A stretch of DNA of 62,498 nucleotides from a virus. Below are positions 1-6,249 of this stretch, one piece after another. The notes beneath the pieces are model-generated. The model was not told where the DNA came from. It saw only the letters and a program-made list of their open reading frames with translations, and did not search any database. The stretch covers positions 1 to 62,498 of the IMG/VR virus record IMGVR_UViG_3300036846_000351; one strand, 5' to 3'. A program made the translations under genes and the position numbers. The number at the start of each line of letters is the position of its first letter. Position 1 is the stretch's first letter.

Positions 1-1
1 G

Positions 2-1678
2 TCGGATCGTGTCGCGATTACCGTCGCCGTCTACCACGACGAGCCTAACCACCGCAGCGGGCGCGAACTGTTCTCACTGCGCGGCGTCGACCTGCATGTG
101 TATAATTACAAACCATTTGTGGATTTGATCTTGGCCTGGATCGATGAACTGCTGGCCGCGTGCCAGCTCCGCAATGAACCGTTGCCGAGCTTTGGCTGGG
201 CAATGAACGACAAGGGCTACACCGGCTTCGCTGTCGGTGGAACGTTCTACGCGGCGGATGGCAGCGAGACGCCAGCGCTAGGTGCGGACCCGGCACTGCT
301 ACGCCGCTACGATCCGAAAGGCTCTCTAGCGCAGTGGCAACAGGCGGCGACGTTTGTTGCGGCAGACGTTCCCGAACTGCATACCGCCATCGCCGCTTCG
401 TTTGGTGCGCCGCTGCTCACCTTTAGCGGCGAAGCTGGCGGCTGCATGGCGTTTGTCGGGCCGAGCGGCGTCGGCAAGACGAGCGCCTTTGTCGCCGGCG
501 CGGCGGTGTGGGGCGACCCCAGGCACACCATGATCAGCCTCGACGACACCTCGAACTATCAGACCTTGGTGCTGGGGCAGACCCGCGCTATGCCGATCTA
601 CTGGGATGAGGCAAAGCTCGCGACCAAGGAACGGCAGGCCGACCTAGCGAATATGCTCCACAAGCTGACACAGGGGCGCGACAAGGGGCGACTGACAGCC
701 GATATCTCGATGCGAGAAGTCGGAGAATGGAACACCATCTTCCCGCTCTCGACCAACAACTCGGTGGTGGAGCTGATCCTCGGACAAGGTGGGCACATAA
801 GCGCGACGCTGGTGCGGGTGCTGGAAATCACGATCGAGCGCCAGGGCATGCAGGCGCTCGCCAGCGCCGCCAGTACGGTCGCCAGCATGCAGCAAAATTA
901 CGGACACGCCGGTCGGGTCTACGCCCACTATATCGCTCAGCACGCGCCTCGGATCGCGGCCATGGTGACGAAGGCAAAGCAGTACGTCATGGACCGTATC
1001 CGCCCCTACGAGAACGAGGAGCGGTTCTACGTCGCCGAGGGAGCGAGTACGTTGGTCGGCGCGAAGCTGGCTCGTGACCTAAAACTGATCGATCTGAATA
1101 TCGATAGGATCGGTAAGGTGATCTGCGACGCGATCTTGTCAGCTCGCGCTGAGCGCCACCGGCACGAGCCTAAGGACCCAGTGGCGATGCTGGCACAGAC
1201 CCTCGACCGATTTTGCAACGATCTTGCAAGCGCTTGGATCATAACCGCCCGGATCGCACGGACTGGTCCCCAGCCGCTAGGGACACAAGAGCGGCGGGAG
1301 CGGCTCCCAATAGGGGTCCCCAGCCGACCAACACCGGCGTACCAGATCGCCGTTGCTGATGGCATCATGCGCGTCGACCGAAACTGCTTCACAGACTGGT
1401 GCCGCAAGAAGGGATTGCCAGCGTCGGCACTGATCAAGCAGATGGTCGAGACGTGGAACGGGTTTGAGGGTCAGGGCACTATCGGCAGTCGCGCCATCTA
1501 CGTGGGCTTAAACGTTCGATACTTTCAGATATCGTTGGATAACCCAGACCTAACACATTTCCTTGATGAGTTCCCCGAGTATGCTACTACCGGTAGTATG
1601 GCGCCGGGTCAGAAGGTCGTGCCGCTGCGGCCTAGTGTATCGGTTAGTGTATCGGCTGCGCCGCCAACGATTAACTAG
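2..1678 (+). CDS. DUF927-type primase-helicase, 3' part (gene wraps round the circle)
   Basis: The frame is open from base 2 to the TAG at 1676-1678. The gene starts at 61611 and reaches this piece through the 127-bp terminal overlap (62372-62498 equals 109-235), giving a joined protein of about 776 residues. This part holds the ATPase core: a Walker A box GPSGVGKTS (residues about 371-379 of the joined protein), then a PIYWDEA segment, LTQGRDKGRL and a sensor-like STNN, the order seen in DUF927 helicases. It probably unwinds DNA at the replication fork with the primase just upstream. Bases 2-108 encode a diverged version of the segment at 62265-62371, so the true continuation before base 109 is uncertain. 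An internal ATG at 98 is unlikely to be the start. An exact motif 1 copy lies in the C-terminal tail at 1586-1597 and encodes TTGS. The family call is firm; the biochemical role is inferred. Confidence 0.85.
   Translation, partial: SDRVAITVAVYHDEPNHRSGRELFSLRGVDLHVYNYKPFVDLILAWIDELLAACQLRNEPLPSFGWAMNDKGYTGFAVGGTFYAADGSETPALGADPALLRRYDPKGSLAQWQQAATFVAADVPELHTAIAASFGAPLLTFSGEAGGCMAFVGPSGVGKTSAFVAGAAVWGDPRHTMISLDDTSNYQTLVLGQTRAMPIYWDEAKLATKERQADLANMLHKLTQGRDKGRLTADISMREVGEWNTIFPLSTNNSVVELILGQGGHISATLVRVLEITIERQGMQALASAASTVASMQQNYGHAGRVYAHYIAQHAPRIAAMVTKAKQYVMDRIRPYENEERFYVAEGASTLVGAKLARDLKLIDLNIDRIGKVICDAILSARAERHRHEPKDPVAMLAQTLDRFCNDLASAWIITARIARTGPQPLGTQERRERLPIGVPSRPTPAYQIAVADGIMRVDRNCFTDWCRKKGLPASALIKQMVETWNGFEGQGTIGSRAIYVGLNVRYFQISLDNPDLTHFLDEFPEYATTGSMAPGQKVVPLRPSVSVSVSAAPPTIN
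109..235. repeat. Terminal overlap, left copy
   Basis: These 127 bp are identical to 62372-62498. The length equals a common de Bruijn k-mer size, so this is most simply an assembly overlap showing a circular or circularly permuted genome rather than a biological terminal repeat. Unusually, it is preceded by 108 bp of non-identical but homologous sequence. Confidence 0.9.
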
Positions 1679-1897
1679 CTGATTTGTTTGAGCTTAACGG
1701 TAATGCGCTTGCATCATAATATGAAGTCCATACTTGTCCATGGGAGACCAATACTCCAATAATTTCAATGGTTCATACACCATAATACGGCCATTATATT
1801 TTCACCATTGACCACCACTGTCCACTACGGTACAGTGTACGGGACTACCCACCGAAAAAGTGGGTGTCACATGAATGGTCAATGGAGCTTACCTTCA
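1679..1897 (+). promoter_or_regulatory. Integrase upstream region with two motif 2 sites
   Basis: This AT-rich gap holds two copies of the interrupted dyad: 1716-1736 (ATAATAT, 7-bp centre GAAGTCC, ATACTTG) and 1782-1802 (ATAATAC, centre GGCCATT, ATATTTT). They lie about 160 and 100 bp upstream of the chosen integrase start. A region like this beside the integrase is also the usual place for attP, but no core can be named from the sequence alone. A control role over integration is inferred. Confidence 0.5.
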
Positions 1898-3091
1898 ATG
1901 AAAATCGTGCGTAACCAACTGACGGCGCGTCAGGTCACGACGCTTGCGCCAGGCTTCTACTGCGACGGCGACGGGCTCTACCTGCGCGTCACCCCGACCT
2001 CACGCAACTGGATGTTCCGCTACACCCCGCCAGGCTCGCGCAAGCAGCGCCACATGGGCCTTGGCCCGACGCGGCATGTCACGCTGGCCGAGGCACGCGA
2101 CCGCGTGTACGAGGCGCGCAAGCTGATCCGCGACGGCAAGGACCCGATCGAGGAACGGCGCAAGGCTGGTGAGCAGACCGCTCAAGCAGCGGCGAAGTTC
2201 TCCAAGATACCCACCTTCGCTGAATGCGCGCGGCTGCACCTGCCTGAGCGGCTGAAAGGCCGGACGCTAGGATATCAAAAACAAATGCACCGCTACATCG
2301 AGGCGACGTTCCCGATCCTAGGCGACATGCACGTCGATGCCCCGAGGGCTGATCACATCAAACAGGTCTTAGAGCCCATATGGCTCGCAGAGCCGAGGAA
2401 GGCGCAGCACACGCGAACCGCACTTGGCTGGGTGTTCAACTACGCCAGGGCGTGCAACTACCGCGTCGACAATCCGGCGGATTTAGTAGGGACAATTCTG
2501 CCTCGACAAAACCACCAGCCTCGACACCACGACGCGGTTCACTACGAAGATATCCCCGCGTTCATGGCGAAGCTGCGGACCTATGACGGCATCGAGTACC
2601 GCGCGGTCGAGTTCACGATCCTGACGGCGACGCGTTCCATCGAAAGCCGAGGCGCGCTGTGGGACGAATTCGAGCTGGACCCTAAGCGTCGCGTCTGGAC
2701 GATCCCGGCCAAGCGCATGAAGATGCGCATCGAGCACCACATCCCGCTCAGTCGCCGCGCGCTGACGATCCTCGACGAGCTGAAGGCTATCCGGCAAAGC
2801 GACTACGTTTTTCCGGCGATGATCGCCAAGCACATCCATGAGCACCAGTTGCTCGAAGCGCTGAAAGAAATCGCTGGTGACCGCAGTAAGACAATCCACG
2901 GCACCGCGCGCTCATCGTTTGCCACCTGGGCCGAGGAAGTCACTGACTTCGACGAGCGCATGGTCATGATGGCAACCGCGCACAAGGTCAAAGGCGACAC
3001 TGAGGCAGCCTACGCGCGAGGGACCAAGCTCGAAAAACGTCGCGCGTTGATGGAAGCCTGGGCTGACTACTGCAATGGTGGTCTCCGATGA
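1898..3091 (+). CDS. int: P4-type tyrosine recombinase (integrase)
   Basis: This is the site-specific recombinase that would insert the phage genome into the host chromosome. The N-terminus has a DUF4102-like arm-binding domain (DGDGLYLRVTP followed by a WMFRYTPPGSRKQ stretch). The C-terminal catalytic domain shows ATRSIESRGALWDEF with the first Arg, a conserved KMKMRIEHHIPLS segment, HGTARSSFATW (His-x-x-Arg box) and AHKVKGDTEAAYARG with the catalytic Tyr. It ends with the usual KRRALMEAWADYC tail. The chosen ATG at 1898 gives about 397 residues, near family length; ATG 1871 and a start at 1808 are possible but add residues not typical of the family. P4-type integrases often target tRNA genes, but no tRNA fragment was recognised here. 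Confidence 0.93.
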   Translation: MKIVRNQLTARQVTTLAPGFYCDGDGLYLRVTPTSRNWMFRYTPPGSRKQRHMGLGPTRHVTLAEARDRVYEARKLIRDGKDPIEERRKAGEQTAQAAAKFSKIPTFAECARLHLPERLKGRTLGYQKQMHRYIEATFPILGDMHVDAPRADHIKQVLEPIWLAEPRKAQHTRTALGWVFNYARACNYRVDNPADLVGTILPRQNHQPRHHDAVHYEDIPAFMAKLRTYDGIEYRAVEFTILTATRSIESRGALWDEFELDPKRRVWTIPAKRMKMRIEHHIPLSRRALTILDELKAIRQSDYVFPAMIAKHIHEHQLLEALKEIAGDRSKTIHGTARSSFATWAEEVTDFDERMVMMATAHKVKGDTEAAYARGTKLEKRRALMEAWADYCNGGLR

Positions 3092-3297
3092 TCTTTCGCC
3101 CCTACCGATGGCACGGATCAGATTACGTCTCGTATGAGTTCGACGGCGCTCGGGCCGACCTGTTGCGGGTGATCCTCATTGCCTTTGACGATGGTCTGCC
3201 TCTTGGGTTCAGCATTGAGGATGTCGTGGTGGCGCCCCATGGCAGCGGCGAAATTGTCAGCGCGCCGGGTTATGGCGTAATCGGCTGGATCGATTGA
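3088..3297 (+). CDS. Small hypothetical protein after the integrase
   Basis: This 69-residue protein begins in an ATGA overlap with the integrase stop, so it is probably translationally coupled to it. It is a compact acidic protein with no membrane segment or known motif. The C-terminus is rich in Gly and Val. I do not recognise the family. Confidence 0.55.
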   Translation: MIFRPYRWHGSDYVSYEFDGARADLLRVILIAFDDGLPLGFSIEDVVVAPHGSGEIVSAPGYGVIGWID

Positions 3298-3329
3298 CTA
3301 CTGTGGGGGATAGGAGTTGACCCTTGAAC

Positions 3330-3355
3330 ACGGGTGGCGCTACGGTGCCACCCGT
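3330..3355 (+). promoter_or_regulatory. Hairpin upstream of the excisionase-like gene
   Basis: ACGGGTGGC (3330-3338) pairs with GCCACCCGT (3347-3355) around an 8-base loop. No U-tract follows, so it is more likely a regulatory stem or operator than a terminator. A TTGACC at 3317-3322 could be a -35 element running into it. Just downstream, 3362-3375 resembles the centre and right half of motif 2 and overlaps the ribosome binding site and start codon of the next gene. Confidence 0.4.
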
Positions 3356-3373
3356 AAATAGGAGGGTCATACT

Positions 3374-3553
3374 ATGGCGTCCTCGTCCCCTATCGTCGCC
3401 TGGACCGTCCGCGACTGGGCGCATCACACGAGCCTCTCTAAGAGCTACGTCTACATCCTGCTCACCAAGGGCGTGATTACCTCCGTCAAGGCCGGCAAGC
3501 GCCGCCTGATCACCACGCCGCCTGACGAGTACATCGGCTCGCTGGCGGCGTGA
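3374..3553 (+). CDS. xis: Excisionase-like HTH protein
   Basis: This 59-residue protein starts at an ATG preceded by GGAGGG. It has the form of a MerR/AlpA-like winged helix used by phage excisionases: a DWAHHTSLSKSYVYILLTKG helix-turn-helix, then VKAGKRRLI as the wing, and a short tail. It lies two genes after the integrase, the usual place for a directionality factor, and is therefore the likely Xis. The gene is too short to prove function by motif alone. Confidence 0.65.
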   Translation: MASSSPIVAWTVRDWAHHTSLSKSYVYILLTKGVITSVKAGKRRLITTPPDEYIGSLAA

Positions 3554-3557
3554 TGCC

Positions 3558-3872
3558 GTGCGGGTTCCGCGACCCGCGCGGGCTGACGTGTCCGCACGGT
3601 CGGTACTGGGCGAGCTGCCCGCGCTGCCGCGTAAAAGAGGTCGACCAGTCCTCTGGACGCCACGCCGCGTCCTCAAGCTGCGCAGATACGCCGATCGCGG
3701 GTTCAGCATGGCCGAGGCAGCCAAGCTGCTTGACACGACCTACGGCGCGGTTATCAACGCCGCGTCTAGGCTAGGCATCAGCTTTCATGGCCCGCCGGGC
3801 GCGCCCAAGATGAACCGCAACCGGAAGCTAGGGCTATGGCGTCAGGAGCTGCGCAAGATCGCGGCTGATTAG
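3558..3872 (+). CDS. GcrA-like helix-turn-helix protein
   Basis: The segment LWTPRRVLKLRRYADRG followed by a helix-turn-helix ending in AASRLGISF resembles the N-terminal DNA-binding domain of GcrA, an alphaproteobacterial cell-cycle regulator. The protein here is 104 residues from a GTG at 3558. The N-terminal 27 residues look unlike protein in this frame. The overlapping frame from ATG 3553 encodes a Cys-rich segment with CPHGRYWASCPRC that leads up to the HTH. A frameshift at the AAAA run near 3634-3637 would join the two. Rho-independent termination follows at once. DNA binding is likely; the target is unknown. Confidence 0.6.
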   Translation: MRVPRPARADVSARSVLGELPALPRKRGRPVLWTPRRVLKLRRYADRGFSMAEAAKLLDTTYGAVINAASRLGISFHGPPGAPKMNRNRKLGLWRQELRKIAAD

Positions 3873-3876
3873 AAAA

Positions 3877-3905
3877 TGCCCGGCTAGATCAGCCGGGCAA
3901 GTTTT
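3877..3905 (+). terminator. Rho-independent terminator
   Basis: TGCCCGGCT (3877-3885) pairs with AGCCGGGCA (3891-3899) around a 5-base loop and is followed by GTTTT. An AAAA run precedes the stem, so it could act in both directions between the converging genes on either side. Bases 3906-3992 hold nothing I can recognise. Confidence 0.85.
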
Positions 3906-3992
3906 CTCGTGCTACGCACTCACCCACCAATCCAGGCGCTACGCCTTTCATGAGCTAGGGTTGATACGCAGTGCAGCGAGGATACACCCGCG

Positions 3993-4232
3993 CTACCAGT
4001 TCTGCCAGGGCGCACGGCGCGACCAGTCGATTTTCCAGCCGATGACGCCGCCCAGCCACTCGGCCCAAAAGAACCGCTTGGGCTTGCCGTCCATCGCCGT
4101 CTCGATCTCCGGGGTCATCGGGGTCTCCACCATGCGGCTGCGCCCCTTGGCGTAGACCAGCGCCGGCCAATCGGGGTCGATGCTGGCGACCGGCACCTGC
4201 ACCTTGACGATTTCAGCAGACACGATCATCAT
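3993..4232 (-). CDS. Hypothetical protein
   Basis: This 79-residue protein contains VQVPVASIDPDWPALVYAKG and a Trp-rich C-terminus (FFWAEWLGGVIGWKIDW). It is the last of four small leftward genes downstream of the XRE repressor. No known family is recognised. Composition and the tight packing of the block support it being real. Confidence 0.6.
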   Translation of the reverse strand: MMIVSAEIVKVQVPVASIDPDWPALVYAKGRSRMVETPMTPEIETAMDGKPKRFFWAEWLGGVIGWKIDWSRRAPWQNW

Positions 4233-4244
4233 TGCACCACCCCT

Positions 4245-4550
4245 TCAAAGCCGCTGCTTGAGCTGCTCGACCGCACGCTGGTGCCCGGCGAGCGCGTCGG
4301 CGCGGCTGGTGTAGCGCTCGCACTCGATCGGCCCATAGTCGTTGAAGGTCATCGTCTCCCAAAGGATCGGATCGCCTACGGTGAGATACCGATGGTCGAG
4401 ACCAAGAAAGACCGTCGAGACTCGGTGACCGTGCGCCAATACGTCATCCGCGACCTGGCGGTCGGCGGTCTCGAACCACACCGCCCATTTGAACAGGTCG
4501 GGTTCGAGGACCGGGTTGCCATCGGCGTCGAGAATGTACCTGCCGATCAC
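4245..4550 (-). CDS. Hypothetical protein
   Basis: This 101-residue protein has a compact beta-rich pattern (FKWAVWFETADRQVADDVL, then STVFLGLDHRYL) and a C-terminal amphipathic helix. The pattern recalls small phage proteins of unknown role that follow repressors. It lies 12 bp from the next leftward gene, consistent with one operon. I cannot name the function. Confidence 0.65.
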   Translation of the reverse strand: MIGRYILDADGNPVLEPDLFKWAVWFETADRQVADDVLAHGHRVSTVFLGLDHRYLTVGDPILWETMTFNDYGPIECERYTSRADALAGHQRAVEQLKQRL

Positions 4551-4565
4551 TGCGCTAAAAGCTCC

Positions 4566-4817
4566 CTATGGTAGGTGTCGCCAGAGATTGAACGCGCTCG
4601 CTATCCACAGCCCACCGCACACCGCCCACAACACGGCGAGGTGCCGCACTAGCTTCAACAGCCTTATGAGCTGATCGGCGAGCTGCTCTTGCGACTGCGA
4701 CAGCGACACAATCAGCGCAAACATGTCGAGCTTCTCGCTGAGCCCCGGCACATAGCCGGACAGCACACTCTCCTTGCCCCAAGGATGTTTAGGTCGCGAG
4801 CGTAGCGGGTTCCGCAT
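4566..4817 (-). CDS. Small protein with C-terminal membrane segment
   Basis: The protein has 83 residues. The N-terminal half is polar and contains a heptad-like stretch (SQSQEQLADQLIRLLKLV). The C-terminal half has one hydrophobic segment (LAVLWAVCGGLWIASAF) ending in a basic tail. It starts 4 bp after the repressor stop, so it is probably co-transcribed with it. It could be a small membrane protein acting in lysogeny, such as superinfection exclusion, but that is speculation. Confidence 0.5.
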   Translation of the reverse strand: MRNPLRSRPKHPWGKESVLSGYVPGLSEKLDMFALIVSLSQSQEQLADQLIRLLKLVRHLAVLWAVCGGLWIASAFNLWRHLP

Positions 4818-4820
4818 AGT

Positions 4821-5192
4821 TCAAGTCCCCACAAGCTGAACAAGGGCAATCATCGAGATGATCGCCTTCTCACGCGCGCAAGGGTTACTGATCGCGCTAA
4901 GGCGACGCATCAGCTCCAACGCTTTCGGGTCCTCCATCCAGGGTTCGAGCGACTTGTTATCTTCAACACCCTCAAAAAACCAACAGACCGGAACGTCGAG
5001 CGCATCCGCGATCATCTGTAATCGCGACGCGCTGATCCGATTGGTTCCTGTCTCGTACTTTTGTACTTGCTGAAACGTCAGCCCGACCTTGGTCGCTAAG
5101 TCGGTCTGTGAAAAGCCAAGTAAGTTGCGCCGAAATTTGACTCGACTGCCCACGTATAAGTCGACCCTTTCCGGGCCGTTCACTCGTGTCAT
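4821..5192 (-). CDS. XRE/Cro-CI family repressor
   Basis: This 123-residue protein has an N-terminal helix-turn-helix at about residues 28-50 (FSQTDLATKVGLTFQQVQKYE), the classical Cro/CI fold, followed by RISASRLQMIADALDVPVCWFFEG and a short helical C-terminal domain. It matches the single-domain repressors common in alphaproteobacteria. It lacks a LexA-like protease domain, so release by RecA-stimulated self-cleavage is unlikely. A consensus TTGACA and a motif 1 palindrome lie directly upstream, which suggests that it controls its own promoter and may be the protein that binds motif 1 around the genome. That link is inference. Confidence 0.85.
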   Translation of the reverse strand: MTRVNGPERVDLYVGSRVKFRRNLLGFSQTDLATKVGLTFQQVQKYETGTNRISASRLQMIADALDVPVCWFFEGVEDNKSLEPWMEDPKALELMRRLSAISNPCAREKAIISMIALVQLVGT

Positions 5193-5276
5193 ACTGCGCC
5201 TCCCTGGTATCTTTTTATACGTTACTACTGGTAGTGCAGATTATTGTCAAATGCCGTACATAAGTACAATAACGGC
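5193..5276 (-). promoter_or_regulatory. Repressor promoter and operator
   Basis: Read leftward, a perfect -35 TTGACA (plus-strand 5245-5250) is followed after 17 bp by a weak -10 (TAGTAA). The motif 1 copy at 5224-5235 lies in the spacer and overlaps this -10, so a protein bound there would block the promoter. A second dyad, GTAC-ATAA-GTAC, lies at 5256-5267. A Shine-Dalgarno GGGAGG precedes the repressor start. Confidence 0.6.
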
Positions 5277-5441
5277 GATGGCGCCTCCTAGTTCAAGACA
5301 CAGGCGCAGCCACGTCCACACGCGGTGACGGCGGTGCAGCAGGTAGTGCTTGTGGGGAAAGGCGTTGGCGCAGTGAACCGCGAGCGGAGACACCAACACG
5401 CGAACCTCCACCGGTATGGAGCTATTTAGGCGGGCGCTCAC
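5247..5441 (-). CDS. Possible small membrane protein
   Basis: This frame encodes 64 residues with one C-terminal hydrophobic helix (LCLELGGAIAVIVLMYGI). It overlaps the region that appears to hold the repressor promoter, and its ribosome binding site is unclear. It may be a spurious frame. It is listed because no other feature covers 5280-5440. Confidence 0.25.
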   Translation of the reverse strand: MSARLNSSIPVEVRVLVSPLAVHCANAFPHKHYLLHRRHRVWTWLRLCLELGGAIAVIVLMYGI

Positions 5442-5484
5442 GGCGCCCCAACGTCTCCGCGTAGAACACGCTAAGAGCGTCCTT

Positions 5485-5505
5485 ATAATATTGAGGTTAT
5501 ATGAC
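5485..5505 (+). promoter_or_regulatory. Motif 2 site
   Basis: ATAATAT (5485-5491), a 7-bp centre TGAGGTT and ATATGAC (5499-5505) match the dispersed dyad. It contains a perfect TATAAT at 5484-5489. It lies in the lysogeny control region and overlaps the 3' end of the small leftward gene next to it. Confidence 0.5.
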
Positions 5506-5679
5506 AGGTCGAGTCAATCGTGGATGATGTTGGCCGCGCATCAACGCCTGTCGATTGGCCTGGCGCATCGCCTGGGTAAAATTCCGTGGGTCCAGCTCGT
5601 ATTCGAGCAGGCGCCGCTGAATATCCTCGGCGGTTTGACGGACTACGGATTGATCATAATCTGGCGGTAAGGACTTCAT
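5497..5679 (-). CDS. Hypothetical protein
   Basis: This 60-residue charged protein has the segment SVVRQTAEDIQRRLLEYELDP followed by Gln- and Arg-rich helices. The ATG at 5679 is preceded by GGGGAAG and is preferred to the longer frame from 5754. It is probably helical; I do not recognise a family. Confidence 0.45.
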   Translation of the reverse strand: MKSLPPDYDQSVVRQTAEDIQRRLLEYELDPRNFTQAMRQANRQALMRGQHHPRLTRPVI

Positions 5680-5796
5680 CGCTTCCCCATGTTTTTGCAG
5701 TATGACATAGAAGATTTCTGGGTAAAATACCCAATCATGACGGAAAAAGCCCATTCAGTTGTGCTCAGCGTCGAACCCGCGCTGAGATGCAGCCGA

Positions 5797-6054
5797 ATGA
5801 TTACCGGCGCTCAAATACGCGCGGCGCGTGCCCTGCTTGGGTGGACCGCCGCTGACCTAGCAGAACGCTCAGGACTCAGCACTTCATCAATCCAACGCGC
5901 AGAAGCAGCTCAGGGCGTTGCCTCAATCCGCGCAGATAACTTGTTCCGTCTCCAGCGCGCACTCGAAGAAGCTGGTATTATTTTTATATATTCCGGTGAA
6001 TGCCGCCCTGGCGGTGATGGTGTACGCTTTCGTTCCTCCCCAACAAATAATTGA
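5797..6054 (+). CDS. XRE-type helix-turn-helix protein
   Basis: The protein begins MITGAQIRAARALLGWTAAD, the standard opening of a large family of short alphaproteobacterial XRE regulators. It continues with LAERSGLSTSSIQRAE as the recognition helix and ends in a beta-hairpin (GIIFIYSGE with GVRFR), typical of the family. The length is 85 residues from ATG 5797. Upstream ATGs at 5737 and 5689 stay in frame but add residues foreign to the family. It probably acts as the second lysogeny regulator, a Cro-like partner of the repressor at 4.8-5.2 kb. Confidence 0.75.
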   Translation: MITGAQIRAARALLGWTAADLAERSGLSTSSIQRAEAAQGVASIRADNLFRLQRALEEAGIIFIYSGECRPGGDGVRFRSSPTNN

Positions 6055-6061
6055 CTAACCT

Positions 6062-6229
6062 TCATTTCTTCGCCGCCGGCTGGAGGCCCTTCTTGGTCGG
6101 CTTGTTGCCGTGCATCAACCCGGCCTTGTTGAGCGTGCCGTAGACTTTGGCTTGAGCCGCACGCGACCCGGTGCCGTATTCAGCCTTGAGCTTCGACTCG
6201 ACATCAGCAACTTTTGTTCCACGCGGCAT
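6062..6229 (-). CDS. Small basic protein at the end of the virion operon
   Basis: The 55-residue protein is Lys-rich with a SAP-like or HeH-like helical pattern (VADVESKLKAEYG, then AAQAKVYGTLNKAGLMHGNKPT). The ATG at 6229 has AGGAGG 8 bp upstream and is preferred to 6247. It is the last gene of the leftward block. Nucleic-acid binding is possible from its charge, not shown. Confidence 0.6.
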   Translation of the reverse strand: MPRGTKVADVESKLKAEYGTGSRAAQAKVYGTLNKAGLMHGNKPTKKGLQPAAKK

Positions 6230-6249
6230 TTCATCCCTCCTGTTCACGG

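Noticed and set aside
109-235. Terminal repeat as a true biological direct repeat
   Set aside because: The length of exactly 127 bp equals a usual assembly k-mer, so an assembly overlap is simpler.
1820-1845. Partial motif 1 (CACTACGGTACAGTG) before the integrase
   Set aside because: The right half is changed in too many bases to count with the exact set.
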